Program-made: the position numbers and the translations under genes | Notes under the pieces: generated by a model | Told to the model about the DNA's origin: nothing | Databases searched by the model: none | What the model saw: only the letters and a program-made list of their open reading frames with translations | NCBI RefSeq assembly: GCF_000208745.1 | Contig: NC_030858.1 | Span: 1,444,597 to 1,508,596 of the forward strand | DNA: 64,000 bases | Source: Theobroma cacao | Lineage: Eukaryota > Streptophyta > Magnoliopsida > Malvales > Malvaceae | Reading direction: 5' to 3' | In this document: piece after piece, positions 11,656 through 30,800 of the stretch | How the letters are laid out: each line of letters begins with the position of its first letter | Numbering within the stretch: the stretch's first letter is position 1

Positions 11656-14352
11656 TGGTGCTGGTTTTGCAGCTGTTGGAGGTACCTTATTTTTAGGCTT
11701 TGGCCTGTGGCGTGTTCACTGATGATAAATTTCAATGAGAAAGAGATGCTTTTCATTTCACATTATTATAGTCCAGGCCCATTGCCTCTGAATTTCCTAA
11801 CATGCCCATCACTTTCCTTTGTTCTCAAGGATGCATTTGCCTTGCTTGCCCCTCTCTCTCCTTTGAGTTTTTTTTTTACGTCCCACGCACCTTCCCATCT
11901 GTTAAAAAGATGGGAATAAACCCCAATTTGGCTTCAAGCCAGAGACCCTTTGCCAGTCAACCTGTTGTGAAACAGATAGGATCAAATCAGATTTGCAGGC
12001 CGCCTGAGTAGTTTCCCTTCTATTAAATTCCTCCCATGAGGGTTAAACTAGTAATATCTTGCAACTATTCTTTTGAATAAAACTAGTAATATCCCCATTC
12101 ATATCTACAGATCTACCCACCTAACCCTGGAATCCGGACACCATCCTACCTTCCTAGCCATCACAACAAGCAGAACTTTCATGTCCTCTGTAAATGCTGG
12201 AAAGTGGAAACCAACAAAGTCCATGACTTCGAATCCCGACCCTATTGCCATATTTTCTGTACACTGTACCCTCTTTTAACTACAAGGTAGCCAAGTTGAC
12301 AGTGATGAATACCAATCCGGGATCATCATTTAAATTCCCTATTTTCGTTTAAGTGGGAGGGGGTATCTTGGTAAAATACGGTACAGTACCACAATGAATA
12401 ATGGATAACCAGCATGGTGAAAGCCAGCAACAGACCTTTGATAGCTTAAGAAAGCTGAAGGATGGTGAAAAAGAGAGGGAAAAAAAGCTGCTCGGCCTCT
12501 CTTGAAATTTGTTTCCCTTCTGTGACAGCACTGTCGGTGGCCTGGTTCTTACTGTTTATTCATTTAAAACTTGAAACTGATTCAAAAGAGATACAAGCAC
12601 ATGTAGGATGCATATGAATGCAATAAGAGAGGGGGATGGCTTGGCTGTATTACAATCAGTTTTGCAGAAAGAGAGCAGAAAACTCTAGCTTTCTAGCCTA
12701 TCCCTTCGTCTTTCCATTTTGTTTCCATTAATAATTAATTCCTTGTGGGATGTTATCTGAAATGGACATGTGATAGTGAATTTGAATATTTTCCCAGATA
12801 ATTTTTTTCTTTCTGGCAAAGAATTTCCCATGAAGATGATGATTGATACCCTTCTAGGATATAAATATATCAGCTTATGGCATGGACAATCCATCATCAT
12901 CACCATCATCATATCACTGTCAAGCAACCTAATTTCTTTAAAGTTGAGTTCTGATGCTTTATTCAGTTTGGGACTTTGAGTTGTATGCCTTTATTCTGCA
13001 GTTCCAGAGAAACAAATGTCCCATGTGAAACAGTCACTTGGGGCTCTAAGAGCATGTGATATGAGTTTTGGCAATATGTCAAAAGTTAAGAGGTGGGTAA
13101 CCAAAAAGGATGAAAAAATGTACTTTATGTTTCCTCTAGTTGTCTAACTGTTTAATCAGATTTGTGCTTTCTTCTGTTAAACTGTTTTAAGGCACTAGGC
13201 TAGCAAGTAGCAAGCATGCACTTTCTCAACCCTTTTTTTTCTCTTTTGGCTAAAAATCAAGTGCCAGTATCTTTGCTTATGAGTTAAGCCAGTGGACCAG
13301 TAAATGACAGAAACAGAAGCAAAGTGGCCACTTTCACCATTGATGACTTGTAGTGCTTATCATTACTGTTTACAAATCACTAATTGGTTCTTCTTCACTT
13401 TGGGTGCTGATGGAAAAGTGAAAGAAATGACAGTGAGAACTTAGAAGAGAAATGCTGAAAGTTGCCTGTGTACATGGTTGACCATAAAAAGTGAATAGAA
13501 TACTTCTGGGGCTTAAGCAGCCTTTCAACACGACCATGACTCCTTGGTTTGAAATAGTTTCAGGGTTTGGAACAACTCCAGGAAGTAGCCTGCTTTTGTT
13601 GAAATTCTCATCAATTGCATCTTTTCTCAGATTGCTACAATCACTATTTGCAGTCCCTTTGAAAAGCTCAAAGAAACAAGGAACCAAAGCAAAAAAACCA
13701 GAAAAAAGGGAGCAGCTATGGTATTGACCAAAACTTACTACATAAACACATGTACCAATTCTTCATTTATAAACATGGGAACAGATACTTAAGACATGTC
13801 TGTAAGCACTTCTTCAAAGGGATTAAAGCTAATTCATAGCTAATGATTGAATGTCCGAAGTCAAAGCAAACTCAGATTACAGAATATAAGACTTAAATAT
13901 CAGACCCCTTTGTCACCAAACCAAAACCATCAACCCCTTTCGATGCTTCTGACGATTCCAGGAATGCAAGAGCCATAAACAAGACAACAATCGAATCAGT
14001 TTGGGCCTTCTGCAAGTTGGGTTGGAACAATGTGAAACCCTGTAAGTAGAAACAATGTCAGAGGCCCAAGCAGTAGGATTGGGTTTTACAATTTCAATAC
14101 TTTTCTTTTCCTTGCATTTCCTGCTCCCACGTTTTTTGACTGAAAAAGAAAGTAAAAACTATCCAGACATGGTAACGTGTCTTTCTTTGATTGGACCACA
14201 TGGAAACAAGTACACACTCCAAGAACAGAAAATCCCAAGCACCGGAAACCCAAAAAAAGAACCAACTTTATCTTGTGAAATCTCCTTCTTGTCCGTCTGC
14301 AGCCTATAGAAATATCTGAAAATTTTGTTGGTGAAGAGAACCTGCAAAACCA
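11656..14352. other. Intergenic between divergent DLNQ and STIC2 genes
   Basis: About 2.7 kb with only short chance ORFs. It contains the promoter and 5' UTR of the STIC2-like gene at its right end. No repeat family or RNA gene is recognised. Confidence 0.5.
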
Positions 14353-17300
14353 ATGGCTTCGACAAGTGCCGTGACTGCTCAAATATTAAATCTGCATGAA
14401 GCCACTGGCTGGAAGAAGCCCATCCCGTCTTCTCTCGTCCTTGGTAACTCTCTCTCTCTCTGTGTTTGGTTGCTGAAAAAATGGAGGATCAGAATAGAAT
14501 ATGCAAAAAAGTTTTGATTTTGTTTTCTGGGTTTGCTCTAGTGCTTGTTTTGAGTTGAAATGAGCTATCACCATAGCTAAATAGTTATATTGGGTCTAAT
14601 TTAGTAGTTTTTTTTATTGAAAGATGAAGGTATGAACCTTCAATTAATCTTCTCACTTTTTTTATTAAGTAGAAATTTGCTCAGATTTTTGCTTTTCTGT
14701 GTGTTTTACATTTTATTCTTAATTTTTTATTTCTAATTATAGAAAATAGTGAATCTAGTCATTAGGAGATTCAATCTTTTCAGAACTCCAATGCTAAATT
14801 TCGGGGGACCTAAAATGTTATGTACTAATCTAGTGTCTAGTTTGCAGTTGAGTGTTTATATGCACTTCAATTTTTCCTCCCAATTTATGATCTTAAAGAG
14901 TGTCTTCTAATTTTCTAATTTGTGTTTCTCCTGATGGCTTTCAGGTAATCTTAATTTCAGTACAAATCTAGCTGGTAAGCAGTTTTTATCATCGTCAGGT
15001 CGTCGAAAATCTGGGCGTAGCTATAAATCTCTACGTGTATATGGTCTGTTTGGTGGAAAAAAGGAAAATGGTGAGAAGGGTGATGATGCACCTTCCAAGG
15101 TCAGTTATGTTAGCCTTTGCTTCTGGTGTACACTGCATTTTAACTTAAACTATTCTTTAGAAATGGCTGCATTGACCTCTGATATTGAGTAGCATGCCTT
15201 CCATGTTATGGGGATAATGGCCTATTTAGCGGTGTTATAGTCTGATCCATGCTCTAATATTGTTGTGACCTTTTGATTATAGTCAATGCCCCATTGTTTG
15301 GACTAGTAGCTAATACTAGTTGTATAACTGAAAATGATGCTTTAAATTCTGCCTTAGGTGTTGTCATGTCTCAGTTTCAGTGTCTTTTTTATTGTTATAC
15401 ATGTATTTCGTGTTACTGCTAGTAATTTATGTGAAATATTTATTGGTTGCATTTGATGTTGGTAGTTTAGTAGGTCAGTTTGAGCCCTGTACGTGGTCTT
15501 TGTTTTGTCATATTAAATGCCCCATGTCAAGATAAGCTATATTTGCACACCATGCCATTCTTTGGATGCATGTTTTGTCAGATGCTCTTGTTCTTTCTCT
15601 ATGTTAAAGATAATGATAAACAAAAGAGCTTCTGTATACACATAGGCCACTATGTATCAATCCATGAGTAACCCAAATTCCAAGAGCGGAACAAATCTAG
15701 TGAGGCTGTGTGCAAGACTAAGGAAGCAAGTAGCCTGTATGAAGTCATGTGATCCAATCTGTGTGAAGGATGTTTTTACTAAACTACTGAGAGTAATTGG
15801 GCTAGAAAACAAGGAAAGCCCAGTTTAATCCATTTTGATGGTAGTCTAAGTCAATTATATGTCATCAAGGTTCATCTTGTGTTTTCACTTTGTCAGACAT
15901 ATACATATGCATGGAGAGAGAGAGATTATAGGCAGCCACTATGCATGGATGGCTCTAGTCCTCTATCTTCTCATTAGATTTGCACTCTGTTTCATAACCA
16001 CTGGTCCATTTAAAAGTGCCAAAATTGATTACTGCTTGAGTCATGTGACCAGGCATTATGGTTCACTTGACTGCTACACAAGCTTCATCATCTTTCACAA
16101 TTGCACATGATAGTTAGAATACAGCGCCATGGTTGACTTTCTCTCCTCCTTTGAAACTAACGCTGCTGTCCTGCTAATTGGTCTTAGGCAGGAATTCTTG
16201 GAAACATGCAAAACCTCTATGAGACAGTGAAGAAAGCACAAATGGTTGTCCAGGTTGAGGCTGTGCGTGTGCAAAAAGAACTTGCCGCGTATGGATTTTA
16301 TCTTACACCTATTGATGTCTGAACTTTTAATTTCTCTCTATGTGTGAGTTCCATTTGGTTTTTATCTGTATTGCAGAGCAGAGTTTGATGGCTACTGTGA
16401 AGGTGAGCTGATAAAGGTAGGTTATTATAGTTCTCTCTCTCTCTCTTGCTCTAGAAATGTCATCAACTGCTTCACACGGTTAGCTACATTAACATTAGCT
16501 AATGAGCATAGATCAAGCTAGGTCAGTTTATACTTCTAGTTTTTAGATCCCAGGTTCCTTTACCAATTACTGTTCCACTGAATAAGTTTCCACTTATATG
16601 TTTCAGTTGGATTGTCCGGTCCTTTTGGGTGGAGTCATTATAGAAAGACTTCTGTTTTAAACTAAATTCTTGTGTTTAGAAACTTTTTGTCAATTACTAT
16701 TATGGTTATAATTTCTGTTCATGATCTTGAATATAAGAGATACATAGGACTATATAATATGCCTTGGATGAAGAATGGTTCCATTTCAGTTTTCATGTTT
16801 TCCAATGAACTGTTGCTGCTTTATATCTTAAGCAGACTGTTATTGTATATTTCTATTGAATTTTACAGATATTCTGACTGATAATGTTCTTTTTCAGGCC
16901 ACATTATCTGGAAACCAGCAACCTGTACGCATAGAGATTACTGAGGCAGCAATGGAATTGGGTCCAGAAGTGAGTATCCGTTTATTCAAATATTTTTCTG
17001 CCAGATTATTTGAGATGACACCTTGATTCTAGTCACATATTAGGTGCTTCTTATTTACAAAATCCTTTTAAGAAATGGTACAGGGAAGAAACAGTTTTGA
17101 TACTTCCACCTGGTTAAGTTAGGCCCCAATAATGACTCATGTTGGGCTGCTGATTATAAGGCATTGAGAAGAATTTAAAAGTTGTAACTTGTTTGCTTGG
17201 TGCCCATATCAAGCTCCTAATCTATTTTCCCAAACTTAATATGTGTAGAAGTTGTCTGAGTTAGTTAATGAAGCATACAAGGATGCACACCAAAAAAGTG

Positions 17301-17472
17301 TCCAGGTGATAATCTCCTAATTTTTTGTAATTACAAGATGCAGAACCTTTTCTAGAATCACTTTTACTGATATTTTATTTTTCGATTTTCTCAGGCCATG
17401 AAGGAAAGGATGAGTGATCTTGCGCAAAGCTTAGGAATGCCACAAGGTCTCGGTGAGGGATTAAAGCAATGA
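14353..17472 (+). CDS. STIC2: Chloroplast YbaB/EbfC-family protein, STIC2-like
   Basis: Seven exons (14353-14443, 14945-15099, 16188-16288, 16377-16416, 16898-16969, 17249-17305, 17395-17472) give 197 residues. Residues 1 to about 75 are Ser/Lys/Arg-rich with few acidic residues, as in a plastid transit peptide, and end near VYGLFGGKKENGEKG. The rest is the YbaB domain (DUF149): GILGNMQNLYETVKKAQMVV, the FDGYCEGELIKATLSG strand region, then a C-terminal helix finishing MGMPQGLGEGLKQ-like. Bacterial YbaB binds DNA as a dimer. The plant protein STIC2 was found as a suppressor of tic40 and acts with thylakoid protein targeting (cpSRP54/cpFtsY, Alb3/4). Which of these roles applies cannot be read from sequence. 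Exon 3 uses the acceptor at 16187; the nearby AG at 16190-16191 would break the frame. Confidence 0.93.
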
Positions 17473-18275
17473 TGATCTCTCAACTGGCACCTGGATGAGC
17501 TAGTTTCAATTTTGTATACAAACCAATGCAGAAACACTCGTTTTACACTTATTACTATGAATTTGCAAAGCCATTCAGCTTAATATTTGAACTGGGTAGA
17601 GCAAGACTGTTTGGAAGATTTTAGATTTTCGTTTTGTGATGGTCTGATGGAACTGAATCCATTTCTCTATTCAGTCTTAGAGCCTCGAACTTCTAGTCAA
17701 GTGCAATTGCGTGCACGCTCTACCGGGCTGCTCTGGGTTGTTTCTGGCAGGACCAGTTGACCATTAGATAGTTAGATAACGGAAGGTAGGAACCTTTTGT
17801 CCTGCTCCTAATGATTATAGTTGGCAATTAGTACTGCACATATCAACCGTTTATGTCCTGACAACAAGCTTTTGGCTAACATGTTACAGTATCATTTCTT
17901 TTACGTGAAATTGCCTTGTTACAATCTTGTTTTCCTGGCACGCAAACAGTGCAGAGGGCAATTTTCCCATTTGTTTTCAAGGTGAAAACTCGACATGCAA
18001 AATGGATTAATGCTCCGTTTCCTCAAGTTCTTTCAATTAACAATTCTAGTTCAGTTTCCATCATTTGGGGTTTGCCCGAACTGTGAAATGGAGAACTAAG
18101 TCTTTGGAGTAAATAATAAGAAATCCTAATTTCAATGAATCATTCCTAACTATAAAACGCCCATATATTAAATTATATGGGGATCTTGCTCTAACTGGTA
18201 GATTTGCATTTGCTCAACAAACTTAAAAGCTGAAACAATTGATCTTTCCCCGTCTTCTTAAGTAGAGAAAGTTCA
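17473..18275. other. Intergenic between convergent STIC2 and carboxypeptidase genes
   Basis: 3' UTRs and flanks of the two convergent genes; nothing else seen. Confidence 0.5.
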
Positions 18276-24176
<5,901 letters not shown>

Positions 24177-24197
24177 CTCTCTCTCTCTCTCTCTCTC
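24177..24197. repeat. (CT)n microsatellite
   Basis: About ten CT units in intergenic DNA. Confidence 0.9.
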
Positions 24198-24831
24198 CCA
24201 CAGCCTTTGTGGTCCAAAAAACAAAGATAGAAAGGCGGGTAATAAAGATTAATGGATGGGGGGTTGTGACTCTTGTGACCTTTCCTAAAGGCCTGTAGCC
24301 TTGATACTTTTGAATGGGGTACAACTGCAACAATTGGGAGGCAGTAAGCCTGAAGAAAGAGATGCTCATAGTCCCAACGAGCAGTCGTTATCAGATCTCT
24401 TTCTCAACAGGAATCATGCATGACCACCCTTTTGTTTCTTTTTCTAATTTGCATGAAGTTTTCTCGTGGTCTCAAAGCCTGCAAAAAGGCCAAGGTGGTT
24501 AAATTAAACTAGATTATTCAATTAGATGTGTTCTTGATTAAAAATTGGAGTAGTGTGACAGGGTTTGGTCAACTTTCCAATTATTGTTGCATCCTCCTTA
24601 ACATCCCCATTAAAATTTGTCAATGGAAGTTGTTCAAACCCCTTTTACCAAATTCTTTCCCAATGGCAGCAAACGTGCCTAATTTACAATTCTTTAATCC
24701 TTATTAAGTAGGGTAACTGTTCAGGATTTACCAAAGGTAGTTGACAGACAAAATTTTCACATGTTGAACTATACTATTAATTCCTACCTCTTCTTTCCTC
24801 TTTCCTTGAAGAAATTAATGAACTGGATATA

Positions 24832-24850
24832 CATGCATGCATGCATGCAT
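24832..24850. repeat. (ATGC)n short tandem repeat with RY cores
   Basis: Four to five ATGC units create several overlapping CATGCA RY-type elements, the sites for B3 factors such as ABI3/FUS3. No gene starts within about 1.4 kb, so this is probably just a microsatellite. Confidence 0.75.
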
Positions 24851-25091
24851 CCTTTTCTGTGAGATTAAGCTGGCAAATATATGAAATTCTTCAGCAGCAA
24901 GGAATAGAGATCGAGGTATACGCGTCCACCGCCGCCTGCATGTGCATGAACATTAATGCCCTGTCCTCTTACTAAATGTCAAATAATCGGCTAAATTGCA
25001 GGATGAAAATCCCCTGAGCTTGAAACTCACATAATAAGAACAAAAGAACTTGTCCATTGCCGTCCATTCTGATGATTATGATTATTAGTAT

Positions 25092-25093
<2 letters not shown>

Positions 25094-25131
<38 letters not shown>
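25094..25131. repeat. (TG)n(TA)n compound microsatellite
   Basis: Six TG units run directly into about thirteen TA units. Confidence 0.95.
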
Positions 25132-27638
25132 GTTTGGAGACCAGTCTCAACCCCACATGCAGGGACTGCAAATGGAGGGTTCTTTTCAACGCTGGAACAG
25201 CTAGCTAACGAATTCTACACCCCAAAGTCAGTCAGAGACCTAATTATAACTTTTGCTTGCTTTTGTAAACTCTTTAACATGAGATCTGGCCCATGATTTC
25301 CGAGATGTTGTTTCCACAGTCTCTTTTACAGTATTCTTTTTCCAATCGTTTCCATGTGTACAGCACGGATCCCCATATGCATGCAAGCATGCAGAATTAA
25401 CATCTCCACATCCCACAATTTCTCTACTTTGCTTCATCACTATCAATGCATATGCTTTGCTATATCTGCCCTGGAACCTTCTCATCCCTAGATTTAATTC
25501 CTTAAATGTATTCAATTCTGAAGAATATGTATTAAGATATATACATGCATGCTTGGCATCCTCAACTGGACATTTTAATATTACTTGTCTTTCATCTCTA
25601 TCTGGTCAAAGTTTCATCATAATTTATAATTGCACCAAGGAAATTTGGGTATTAATTTAAAAACACTTCTCTGTATTTATTCTTTTGGATCCTTGTCATG
25701 CATAGCTCATGTCAAAGTAAATCAATGACTTATCTAGTTGTCTTGAAGCTTGAAAATCTAGATTCGAGTTTAGAAACTACCAATAAGAGTACGTTAGTAA
25801 CAAACTTTCATTCAATCACATCTTTAGAGAAGCAAACTCAATGACTAATGGAATGACGAAATCAAAAATGTTATTCTACATTTTGTAAAGTCCTTATCTT
25901 ACGGGTTTCTTTCTCATATTTTATAAAAGATATAAAATACCCTAAGATGATATATTACATTTTAAATCCCTTTCATTACAAGATCAAGTTTGATCTATAG
26001 CATTATCTACTTCTATCAGTCAAAATAAAAAGAATATATACACAGAATCTTTGGGCCTTGCATGTATTTGGGTGAAAAATATGCAGGAAAGATCAATATG
26101 CCGAGCGTGACCTAAGCGATCCAGCCATGTATGAACGGATCATTATATACAGAGATGTCCCAACAGCCACGGCACCGCAGTTTTGACCCCATTTTGTCGC
26201 CTTAATAAAATCATTCATGGATGTAATTTCTTGGTCGTCCGCATTCATGAAGCCAGCAGATAATACAATCAGATCACATTAAAGACAAACAAGAGAATAA
26301 AAGATTGGGGAAGAGGGAAAGGAGGAGTTGGTATGGGGAGATGGAAGTGGCTTGTCTTCAATATGAGCAGTTGGGCAGTTATGTCGGCATTGGTTTCGCT
26401 TTAAAGTTTAAACTGCGCTCATGTCTCTAGGACTCTCGAGGCCTTTCGGGCTGGCATTGTCCACTCCTGCAGGATTCTAAAATTTGTCGCCATATATATA
26501 TAGCTTCCGAATGTCAACTTAGGTAAATGGGTGGATATAAGGTAGCAATCAAACAAGATTGATTAGATAGACATGATTAAGAATAATGGGACACCCCTTA
26601 ACTCCATGACAAAGTAGAACAACTTGCATTGAAAGACTGACCATATTCAGTTTTGGAGTAACCAGTTTATGGCCATTGAATGAGCTCTCTCATTAATTCC
26701 ATGTAAACCAAACCAATCATTCAGATCGATGCAGACTCCTTGGGCTGCCTTTCATTTCGAAAATGTTGTTTTGGGATTTGGGTATTTGCCCAAAATATGT
26801 AGTGAACCTTCTGTTTCTTGATAGTGATATGAAAAGATGATAGGTGAGATATGGAATCTCCTTTTTGGGTAGACGATTATTAGGTTATGCATGTAGATTG
26901 ATAACTTCTAAAACAACAAAAAGGGGAAAAAGGATAACAGTATTAGTTTGCTAATGGTCATTGGTCACAACTCGGTTGGAATGTAGACAAAGTTTGATGT
27001 GACTTATTACTTAACGGGCGTCGTGAGATAGAGCCAATGACCGTAGCCTTTTATGTCAACCATTTTTGCTCTCCTTTTCTTTTGGATCGTGATCAGGAAT
27101 CACGTCGGTTGGAATCAAGCACATTTCATATACTGATAATTAACCATGGCTAATAAAACATTAATTATTTGTACTGCACAATGCTATGTGCGTGTGGATC
27201 TGCAAGTGTAATCATGCATTCTGGGTCCATGAGGAGGAAGCCGTTAAAAAGAAAGGCAAAGGCCCAAAGGCAACAGGGTCAATGAAACCAGGTCGTAGCC
27301 CTGTATAATGTGGCAGAAATATTTGATACGTCTGTTTCGACATTGGGAAATAGGATTTTGGAAGGCGGACATTAGGACCCAACAACAGTAGCATTGCCTT
27401 TAAACTTGCATCCTAGTGGACAAAAAGTCCATCCAAGCCCAACTAGATAGTGTGTGTATCAGTCTGGATACTGTATCTATTGCCTAAACTTGGAAAAATA
27501 GATTAGGGAAGGAACATGTCACAGTTATCACTGTAACATTGAGAAGCGGACCCGTCAGAATGCCAAATCACCGTTTCAAAGCATGAAAATTTTTATTCTA
27601 AGGGAATTGGGTGAGGTTGGCCAAATTTGGGGATACCA
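25132..27638. other. Intergenic, no gene seen
   Basis: About 2.5 kb between the carboxypeptidase promoter region and YIF1. Only short unrelated ORFs on both strands; no repeat family or RNA gene recognised. Confidence 0.5.
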
Positions 27639-29311
27639 ATGGCAATTTTCAACACACAGGGAGAAGGTGAGTGAGTTTCTTTGTACTGTTTTCAAAGCCC
27701 ATGGACGAAATATGTCCCGGAAAATATATGAATAATTGAAGAAATTTACTAATTAATTAACTACCCATTGTGGGTTAATTAGCATATATGGTACCTTTTA
27801 GATTTCCTGTTACAGCAATAGTTCAATCCGAACCTCAGCGTTCTTGTCAATAGAATAAGCTGTTTCAGTTCATTGTAGACATTATTTGACTGTTTACTTG
27901 CATAGTTAAGCTAGTTTTAAAGTTTGATTAAATGTCAATTAGAAGAGCAAAATCCTGCCTTCGGTTCTAGGACAACTTTCTTCTGTTTTTGGGTCGAGTG
28001 TAACTGTGTAAGCGTGGCTTGCTTCTCTGTGCATCTGGGCCAAAAGCTACTTGTCATTTTCTGGTCTTTGCCCACTGTTTTTTATTGTACCATGGAAAAA
28101 AATGGCTTGGTTTTTTATGTGCCCCCTTCCTGAAATGGTAAACTTTAGTTACAGCAATAACCACAGAATGGAATATTTCCCTTTTGGCAAATATAGATGG
28201 TAAGCTGAATCAGAACTGCCAAGTTTCAATAGATAGCACATCACCTACTATCCATCAGTTATTGTATATATAACATCATTATGTATTTCAGAAGGATGTG
28301 TGCAAATCATTGTTCAACCAGCAGGAAAGGAGCAAATGAATCCATTTGGTGATGCTCTATATGGAGCTGGGACTGATTTGATCAAAACCGAATTGGGTGC
28401 CTACGGGGAGAAGCTCTTTAGATCAGGCTCAGCCTATGTACCGGGCAATGTAAGATTTATAAGTTCTAAGCAGATGGTTTTCCTTGAATGATGATTCTTA
28501 GTCTTGCTTGTGAAACATATTGCAGATCAGCAGATACTTCTCCAATCCCCAGTATTACTTTCAAGTGAGTGATCAGTATGTGATGAACAAATTGAAGTTA
28601 ATTCTGTTCCCATTCCTGCATAAGGTATATGCAATAGCAAGTAAATATTACCTTCTGTTTCCATCTCAGAAGTTGACACACTCTTTCTTTTTCCTCCAGG
28701 GACACTGGATGAGAGCAACAGAAACAGTAGGGGGTGAATTCTCTTACAAGCCTCCAATTCATGACATAAATGCACCTGATCTGTACATCCCATTGATGGC
28801 ATTTGGCACTTATGTGGTTCTAGCGGGCTTCTTTCTAGGCATCAATGGAAAGCAAGTCCAACCTCCCTTTTAATCTTCTTGTTTCGTTTAAACCATTTGG
28901 CAAATATAACAAATTTCCTTGTTTTCCAGATTTAGTCCTGAAGCTGTAGGCCTGCAAGCTACGAATGGACTGCTTTGCTGGTTATTCCAAGTCCTTCTAC
29001 TCGAAGCAACACTGCACACACTTGGAGACGGAGACGTGCCATTGCTCGACATCATTGCTTATGGAGGGTACACTTTTGCTGTAGTTTCGGTTGTTCTACT
29101 CTGCAGGATCCTATGGAGTCACTGCTTCTATGTAGTTACATTGTGGGAATGTTTCTGTATGGGAATGCTGCTTGTGAAGATCATGAAGAGAATTCTGATT
29201 GCGGAGGTGAGAAGGTCTGAGAACCATTCAAGCAAACGCCATTATCTTCTACTTCTAGTAGCTGTTGCTCAGGTCCCATTGCTCTTTTGGCTTGGAAATA
29301 TTGCTGTGTGA
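27639..29311 (+). CDS. YIF1: YIF1-family Golgi/ER vesicle transport membrane protein
   Basis: Model: exons 27639-27666, 28292-28449, 28526-28624, 28700-28851, 28930-29311, giving 272 residues. The body is unmistakably YIF1: NPFGDALYGAG, LGAYGEK, ISRYFSNPQYYFQVSDQYV, YKPPIHDINAPDLYIPLMAF, and five predicted membrane helices ending LLFWLGNIAV. YIF1 binds YIP1 and Rab GTPases and acts in ER-Golgi vesicle traffic. The intron after residue GK of GINGK has a GC donor (AA|GCAAGT at 28852) and a normal AG at 28929; a GT donor is absent, and reading through meets TAA. The first exon is tentative: it has a good donor (AAG|GTGAGT) and correct phase but encodes an N-terminus (MAIFNTQGE) unlike the usual MYxN start. 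Otherwise translation could begin at M 28336. Confidence 0.85.
28852..28929 (+). other. Non-canonical GC-AG intron in YIF1
   Basis: Donor GCAAGT, acceptor TTTTCCAG, 78 bp. Only this junction restores the conserved GKFSPEA reading frame. Confidence 0.8.
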
Positions 29312-30252
29312 GTTCTAACAAGTAACAACCTGATTGGGGGCAGATTGATTTGTCCATAACATTATGCTTAAAATGCAGTTATGAAAATAATAATAATAAA
29401 ATTATATCAAAGATTTAGATTATATGGATTTCTATTAATCAAAATTTTAATGTCATCATTATACTAAATTCACGATATATATGAAAAATCTTAAAAAAAA
29501 AAAAAGATTCGAATCTTAAAATTTCACGTATCTTAAGCATTATAAAATTATGAATTTTATCGATAAAATATTAATAAATTTGTTAATATTGAAAATTATG
29601 ATGAATTTTTTATTTATAAAAAATAATTTTTAATAATACTACATCATTTGTGGTATAATACTTTGTCAGTGAATCTAATATGAATTATAATTTAATTTAA
29701 TAATATTAAAATTTAAAATCCAAATCCACCGAATTAGCTATAAGTAAGAGTGTAGGTCGCAACCTAATACCCCACGGTCCCATTCAGAATTGGAATCCTC
29801 GTCAGACCGCAAACTCTTATCTTCTGCCTTGTCATCGTGCGCTCCAGAACGCAGCGTTGCGATACAGTGGAAACTTCCCGACACGTGGCGCACAGAGTAA
29901 CTCCAGGGAAAACGCTGTTTAAATAGATATTTTAACCGCCACGTAAAACGTTGGTGGTCGGAGACAGTTTTTTTTTTTTTTATGTGTTTTTTTACAGTGG
30001 CGTGCGCCAATGCTTAAAACGCCCGACGAATCTGGTCAGACCCAGATTCAATTTTTACTACACTTCCAAAAACTCTTTATTTATTTATTTGTTAATTAAC
30101 TCCTGATAATAAAAAATAATAATAAAGACCTATATATAGCCCAAAGCAAAAACTTCCTCAATTTGAATTTTCCTTTTTTTTTTAGATTTTTTCTCTTTCA
30201 AATTACACCTTCTTATTTGTAGGATTCGTAAGATTTCCAAGGAAGAGTTCAG
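29312..30252. other. Intergenic and 5' leader of SRP receptor gene
   Basis: 29350-29730 is very AT-rich filler. 29740-30060 is GC-richer, with an ACACGTGGC ABRE/G-box-like site at 29881-29889 and a palindrome TGGCGTGCGCCA at 29998-30009, and looks like the core promoter. No gene recognised. Confidence 0.45.
29881..29889 (+). promoter_or_regulatory. ABRE/G-box-like element upstream of SRP receptor alpha
   Basis: ACACGTGGC matches the ABA-response element consensus and lies a few hundred bases before the likely transcription start. Functional use is untested. Confidence 0.35.
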
Positions 30253-30779
30253 GTATTTTTCCTTCTTATTATCTGTTGGGTGTTTACGAGAATTTGGTTT
30301 GTTTTCGAATTTTTTTATAGGTTTGGTCTTTGATTTTGTTTGCCTTTGAGGTTTCGATTTAATTCTGATTGATTGATCTATTAGTCAGGGTCTCAAATTC
30401 GAATCTTGGTATCATTTTGTTTTGTATCTGAAAAATTGCAGATTGTAGGTTGGATTTTCAATTGCGGATCATGAGTTTTCTTTTTCTTTTTTTTTTATTA
30501 TTGTTCCTGTTCCAATGAGAAAAAGATCCGCTCTTTTAAAGACCCTTTTTTTATAATTTGCTTATTGGAATGAATAATTGTCAAAATCCATGCTTTCTTG
30601 GTTTAATTTCTGAAATATTTTTGGGGGTGTTTTTATTTAATCTGCGATTATTTCCAAAGGAGAGGGAAAAGGCAAATGAATTTAAAAATTTGTAGCTGAA
30701 AAAGTTTCTTTCTTGGAAATTTATGCTTTTTAAATTGTTTGGGTATCTGAATTTTGAGTTTTATTTGACTATATTGCAG
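30253..30779 (+). other. Probable 5' UTR intron of SRP receptor alpha
   Basis: A donor (CAG|GTATTT) at 30253 and an acceptor (TATATTGCAG) ending at 30779 bracket a T-rich stretch just before the start codon at 30801. Leader introns are common in plant housekeeping genes. Confidence 0.5.
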
Positions 30780-30800
30780 GAGATTTGCTGAAATCAAAAG

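Noticed and set aside
12215..12245. TTCGAATCCC, resembling a tRNA T-loop
   Set aside because: No acceptor stem, D-arm or anticodon arm could be fitted around it. No tRNA gene was convincing anywhere in the window.
13370..13687. 105-codon minus-strand open frame
   Set aside because: No recognisable motif, no splice-compatible neighbours, isolated in intergenic DNA.
16188..16191. Alternative acceptor for STIC2 exon 3 (AG at 16190-16191)
   Set aside because: It would drop four bases and break the reading frame of the YbaB domain.
24832..24850. RY-element cluster (CATGCA) as a seed-specific enhancer
   Set aside because: The motif is a by-product of an ATGC microsatellite and no gene start is close.
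29738..30010. 90-codon minus-strand open frame upstream of SRP receptor
   Set aside because: No domain or exon partners; the GC-richer promoter sequence explains the open frame.
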